From positions 806,001 to 870,000 of the forward strand of contig JAGGDC010000001.1 in NCBI GenBank assembly GCA_020809425.1: a stretch of 64,000 bases of DNA, read 5' to 3'. Position numbers and translations under genes: made by a program. Shown piece by piece: positions 61,652-64,000 of the stretch; within the stretch, counting starts at the first letter, position 1, and every line of letters begins with the position of its first letter. The stretch comes from Candidatus Synoicihabitans palmerolidicus (GTDB lineage Bacteria; Verrucomicrobiota; Verrucomicrobiia; Opitutales; Opitutaceae). The notes beneath the pieces were generated by a model. That model ran no database searches, was not told the DNA's origin, and saw nothing but the letters and a program-made list of their open reading frames with translations.

Positions 61652-62302
61652 CTAGCTTCGGAACCGCACCGTCTTGGCCGGGATACCTATCGCTACGGCG
61701 CCTTCCGGTAAATCTTTGGAAACGACGGCACCAGCACCGACCACGCAACCATCACCGATCGTCACCCCGCCCAAAACGGTCACCCCGCCCAAAACTGTCA
61801 CTCCGGCGCCCAACCACACATCCGATCCGATGCGCGTGGGTTTCACAATGTCGGGCACAGATCTAATCGGGACACCCAGTGGGGGAATGGAATGGTTCGA
61901 CGACACAATTCGACAATGCATCGCAATTAACGTTTTCGAGCCGATTTCTACGCCTCCGTGACCATAAATCACGGTGCCGGGACCAATAAACACTTCCTCC
62001 GCAATCGTAATCTTCCCACCCCATGCGTGTAGGCACACCTGATTTCCAAGTTCGCTATGCGCTCCGATTGCGATATGTCCACGCTTACCGTTCGCGAAAC
62101 CACGAACGATGCTCACGCCGGATTGTATTATCGTCATGGGGCCACAGTGGATACTGGAGACCCGAAAGACCAATCGCCGCCCGTAAGAGAAAAAATTCAG
62201 GAAACGTTCCACGTCAGCAATAAGGGATTCGTGGGGATTCGATCGTTCGGGCGACACACTGAAAAAATGTGGATCATCACGGTCATCTCTGCGGCGCAGC
62301 AA
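61652..62302 (-). CDS. Hexapeptide-repeat acyltransferase
   Basis: An intact protein of 216 residues, left-handed beta-helix type: GHIAIGAHSELGNQVCLHAWGGKITIAEEVFIGPGTVIYGHGGVEIGSKTLI, the catalytic His region SSNHSIPP, then SDVWLGAGVTVLGGVTVLGGVTIGDGCVVGAGAVVSKDLPEGAVAIGIPAK. The last motif is diagnostic for serine/maltose O-acetyltransferases. An exact extra hexapeptide (GGVTVL) comes from an 18-bp tandem duplication. The ATG at 62302 overlaps the upstream glycosyltransferase end; a later ATG at 62137 is possible. Probably acetylates a sugar of the polysaccharide. Confidence 0.85.
   Translation of the reverse strand: MLRRRDDRDDPHFFSVSPERSNPHESLIADVERFLNFFSYGRRLVFRVSSIHCGPMTIIQSGVSIVRGFANGKRGHIAIGAHSELGNQVCLHAWGGKITIAEEVFIGPGTVIYGHGGVEIGSKTLIAMHCRIVSSNHSIPPLGVPIRSVPDIVKPTRIGSDVWLGAGVTVLGGVTVLGGVTIGDGCVVGAGAVVSKDLPEGAVAIGIPAKTVRFRS
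61761..61796. repeat. 18-bp tandem duplication inside the acyltransferase gene
   Basis: The units at 61761-61778 and 61779-61796 agree in 17 of 18 positions. The length equals six codons, i.e. one turn-forming hexapeptide of the beta-helix, so the frame is kept. Confidence 0.85.
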
Positions 62303-63457
62303 ATGGCGTTAAATACAGACTCCACGGGTCGCGGGGCAGTTTGTCTCGAACCCGGTTGAATGCGGCCAGGCCCATGGCGCTCCATTTGTTCCGATTTGCC
62401 ATGGCCGCAATCAGACTTTGAGCAATCAGGGTAGGTTCGGCTGCCGGACAATTGAAACCAGTTTCGCCAGGAATCACCCATTCTCGAAACCCGCCGTATG
62501 GAGTGCGACGCACGGGACGCCCACACGCCATGGCCTCGAGCATGGACACTGCGAGTCCCTCGTAGCGGGATGTGAGAACCAATAAATGGTGCCGCCTCCA
62601 AATCGAATGAATGTCGTTGGTATGCGGCATGAACCGAACTTTGGATCCAAGTCCCAACCAATCGGCCAATTCCTCTAAGTAAGCGCGATCAGGGCCGTCT
62701 CCGTAGAAATCGAACCGCCAGGAGGGGCGTTCCGGAGGGAGTAAGGCCAACGCCTCAAGTAAAACATCGAGTCCTTTGTGATGAGCATCCATCCGGCTAA
62801 TGGAAGCCAGCGCGATGGGGGCATTCGATTCCGTTTTCGGCCAGGGCAACGGGGTATCGTAGGAAAACCGAATATAATGAGGAAAAATGGCAGCATTGCT
62901 GAGTCGACTCAGCAACTGGGTCTCCGTGAGTTCCTTTGTCCAGGCGGAGTTTAAAAGGCATCGATGGGCGCGGGCAAACAGGTTGGCGGCGCGTTCGCGG
63001 CGATGCTTGGGCATGGTGGCCTGATGTTGATTCGAACGGAAGAAGAGATCGTAAGTGACCTCGGGATTTTGGAGGAATGAGAGCCGATGGGGTTCGGCCA
63101 GAATGTCGAATGACCCGCCCTGATTGATGAACACGTGGGGGTTTTTCAGCCTCAGGAGGCAGTGTTTGAGTGTACGGTGATCAGCGCTCCAATGACTGAG
63201 AATCCGCCGGAAAACAGTTAGGCGTCCGCTCCTCGCCGCCGGACGCGCTGGTTGAGCGAAGACTTGCATGCCTTGGTCGACCAATTCGCGCACCTCCTCT
63301 CGTGCCAATGCCGCCGGATGTAGAATTGCCACGACGGGAAAGCCGCGTTCGAGCAGGCGGGCAGCTGCTTGCGGCCAAACGTAATCCGGTGCCTCTCAGC
63401 CCCAATGGCCACGATTGGTGGAGTAAAAGATGGCCGATTTACGGTCACCTGGTTCAT
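62283..63457 (-). CDS. Glycosyltransferase family 4 protein with in-frame TGA
   Basis: The start at 63457 reads, after a one-base shift, SAIFYSTNRGHWG, stop, EAPDYVWPQAAARLLERGFPVVAILHPAALAREEVREL. TGA at 63396-63398 replaces a likely Gly (HWGGE). The donor domain is intact: IALASISRMDAHHKGLDVLLEALALLP...WRFDFYGDGPDRAYLEELADWLGLGSKVRFMPHTNDIHSIWRRHHLLVLTSRYEGLAVSMLEAMACGRPV, with E-x7-E. About 391 residues. It overlaps the acyltransferase start by 20 bases. Confidence 0.85.
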
Positions 63458-63483
63458 GGGGGATGAATGGACTCATCGCAGCA

Positions 63484-64000
63484 CTAGTTATGAGGAATAT
63501 ACGCAGTGGTATTGTCGCGCTCGATCACCAGTTCGTAGCTCAAATTCCTCAGTTGTTCCAAGATCGTCGTGTGATCCGCGACCGGGGCACATGAATGTTC
63601 GAAATGAACGACTCGGGGCTGTGACTTTTGCCAGTCCCACAGATTCAAAAGCTGGATGCCGAAACCCTCGGTATCGATGATGAGTACCTCGACTTCTTGG
63701 ATGGGAAAGGCGGTATCGATCTCTTCCCAGGGCAAGCAGTTTACCATTTCCTCGCGGATGAACTGGACGGGGATACTTAAGTCGCGGCAGGCCGATTCGA
63801 TTCTAGCACGGTCCAATGTCCCTAGGCCGTCGACGAAAGTCGGGGCGTTTGGAGCGTCCGCCGCAATGCTGTAGAGCTGGGCGGTTGCTCTTTCTGCCGC
63901 GACCGCCACCTGGACCACTCGAACCAGAGGGTAATCCTGATAACGTTTTAGAAGTTGCGGGATGAACGTTCCCCGAGGCTCTATCAGCGTCCCCCGCCAC
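63484..64000 (-). CDS. FkbM-family methyltransferase, C-terminal part
   Basis: The gene runs off the window at 64000. TLIEPRGTFIPQLLKRYQDYPLVRVVQVAVA carries the SAM-binding acidic loop (IEP), and VEVLIIDTEGFGIQLLNLWDWQKSQPRVVHFEH is the typical FkbM middle motif (IDxEGxG...L). Probably O-methylates a sugar hydroxyl. It is the first visible gene of the operon, 26 bases before the next glycosyltransferase. The start is not visible. Confidence 0.8.
   Translation of the reverse strand, partial: WRGTLIEPRGTFIPQLLKRYQDYPLVRVVQVAVAAERATAQLYSIAADAPNAPTFVDGLGTLDRARIESACRDLSIPVQFIREEMVNCLPWEEIDTAFPIQEVEVLIIDTEGFGIQLLNLWDWQKSQPRVVHFEHSCAPVADHTTILEQLRNLSYELVIERDNTTAYIPHN

Overview
The window looks like chromosomal DNA of a high-GC Gram-negative bacterium, most probably a verrucomicrobium of the Opitutaceae type. 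Pointers are a complete Mla outer-membrane lipid-transport operon, a PVC-type membrane-bound dehydrogenase/HEAT/cytochrome c protein, a DUF1343 (NamZ-like) muramidase, a secreted-protein C-terminal module common in Opitutaceae, and a cbb3 oxidase assembly cluster. The taxon is inferred; no rRNA gene is present.

Layout. 1-4 kb: mlaE(partial)-F-D-C-A followed by an outer-membrane barrel protein. 4.4-5.9 kb: an IS110-type element. 6-8.3 kb: Gfo/Idh/MocA dehydrogenase plus sugar-phosphate isomerase. 8.5-16 kb: TonB-like protein, AGE epimerase, a sigma factor with a membrane partner and a heavy-metal-sensor-like protein, NamZ, DUF2062 and glycerate kinase. 16-20 kb: ABC permease/ATPase/GntR set and rlmM. 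20-25 kb: sulfotransferase, SpoU methyltransferase, a chimeric receiver fragment, ACT protein and HDOD protein. 25-30 kb: mobA, MarC, fdhD and a molybdopterin oxidoreductase. 30-38 kb: hypothetical protein, 5'-nucleotidase, PVC cytochrome, NIPSNAP, esterase and lipoprotein. 38.6-40.1 kb: an IS1111-type element that splits an M48 protease. 41.7-43.8 kb: an ISNCY-like element plus a fragment of a second copy, next to a decapitated cco cluster (ccoQ remnant, ccoP, ccoG, ccoH, TauE/SafE, ccoI; ccoN and ccoO absent). 49-50 kb: universal stress protein, tRNA-Pro, truncated VanZ. 50.6-53.5 kb: IS30 plus an inverted ISNCY copy. 53.5-64 kb: a minus-strand operon of glycosyltransferases, a sulfotransferase, a hexapeptide acyltransferase and an FkbM methyltransferase, probably making a sulfated, methylated surface polysaccharide.

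Two properties dominate. First, most genes carry frameshifts (often at homopolymers), and about fifteen carry a single in-frame stop, mainly where the family expects Glu or Gly (GAA/GAG/GGA read as TAA/TAG/TGA). This suggests an unpolished assembly with a G-to-T type error, or a genome in decay; spans below are the reconstructed gene extents. Second, the accessory content is insertion sequences: IS110, IS1111, IS30 and two and a half ISNCY copies that truncate at least five genes. A palindromic intergenic repeat occurs five times. I found no CRISPR array, phage or recognisable defence system.
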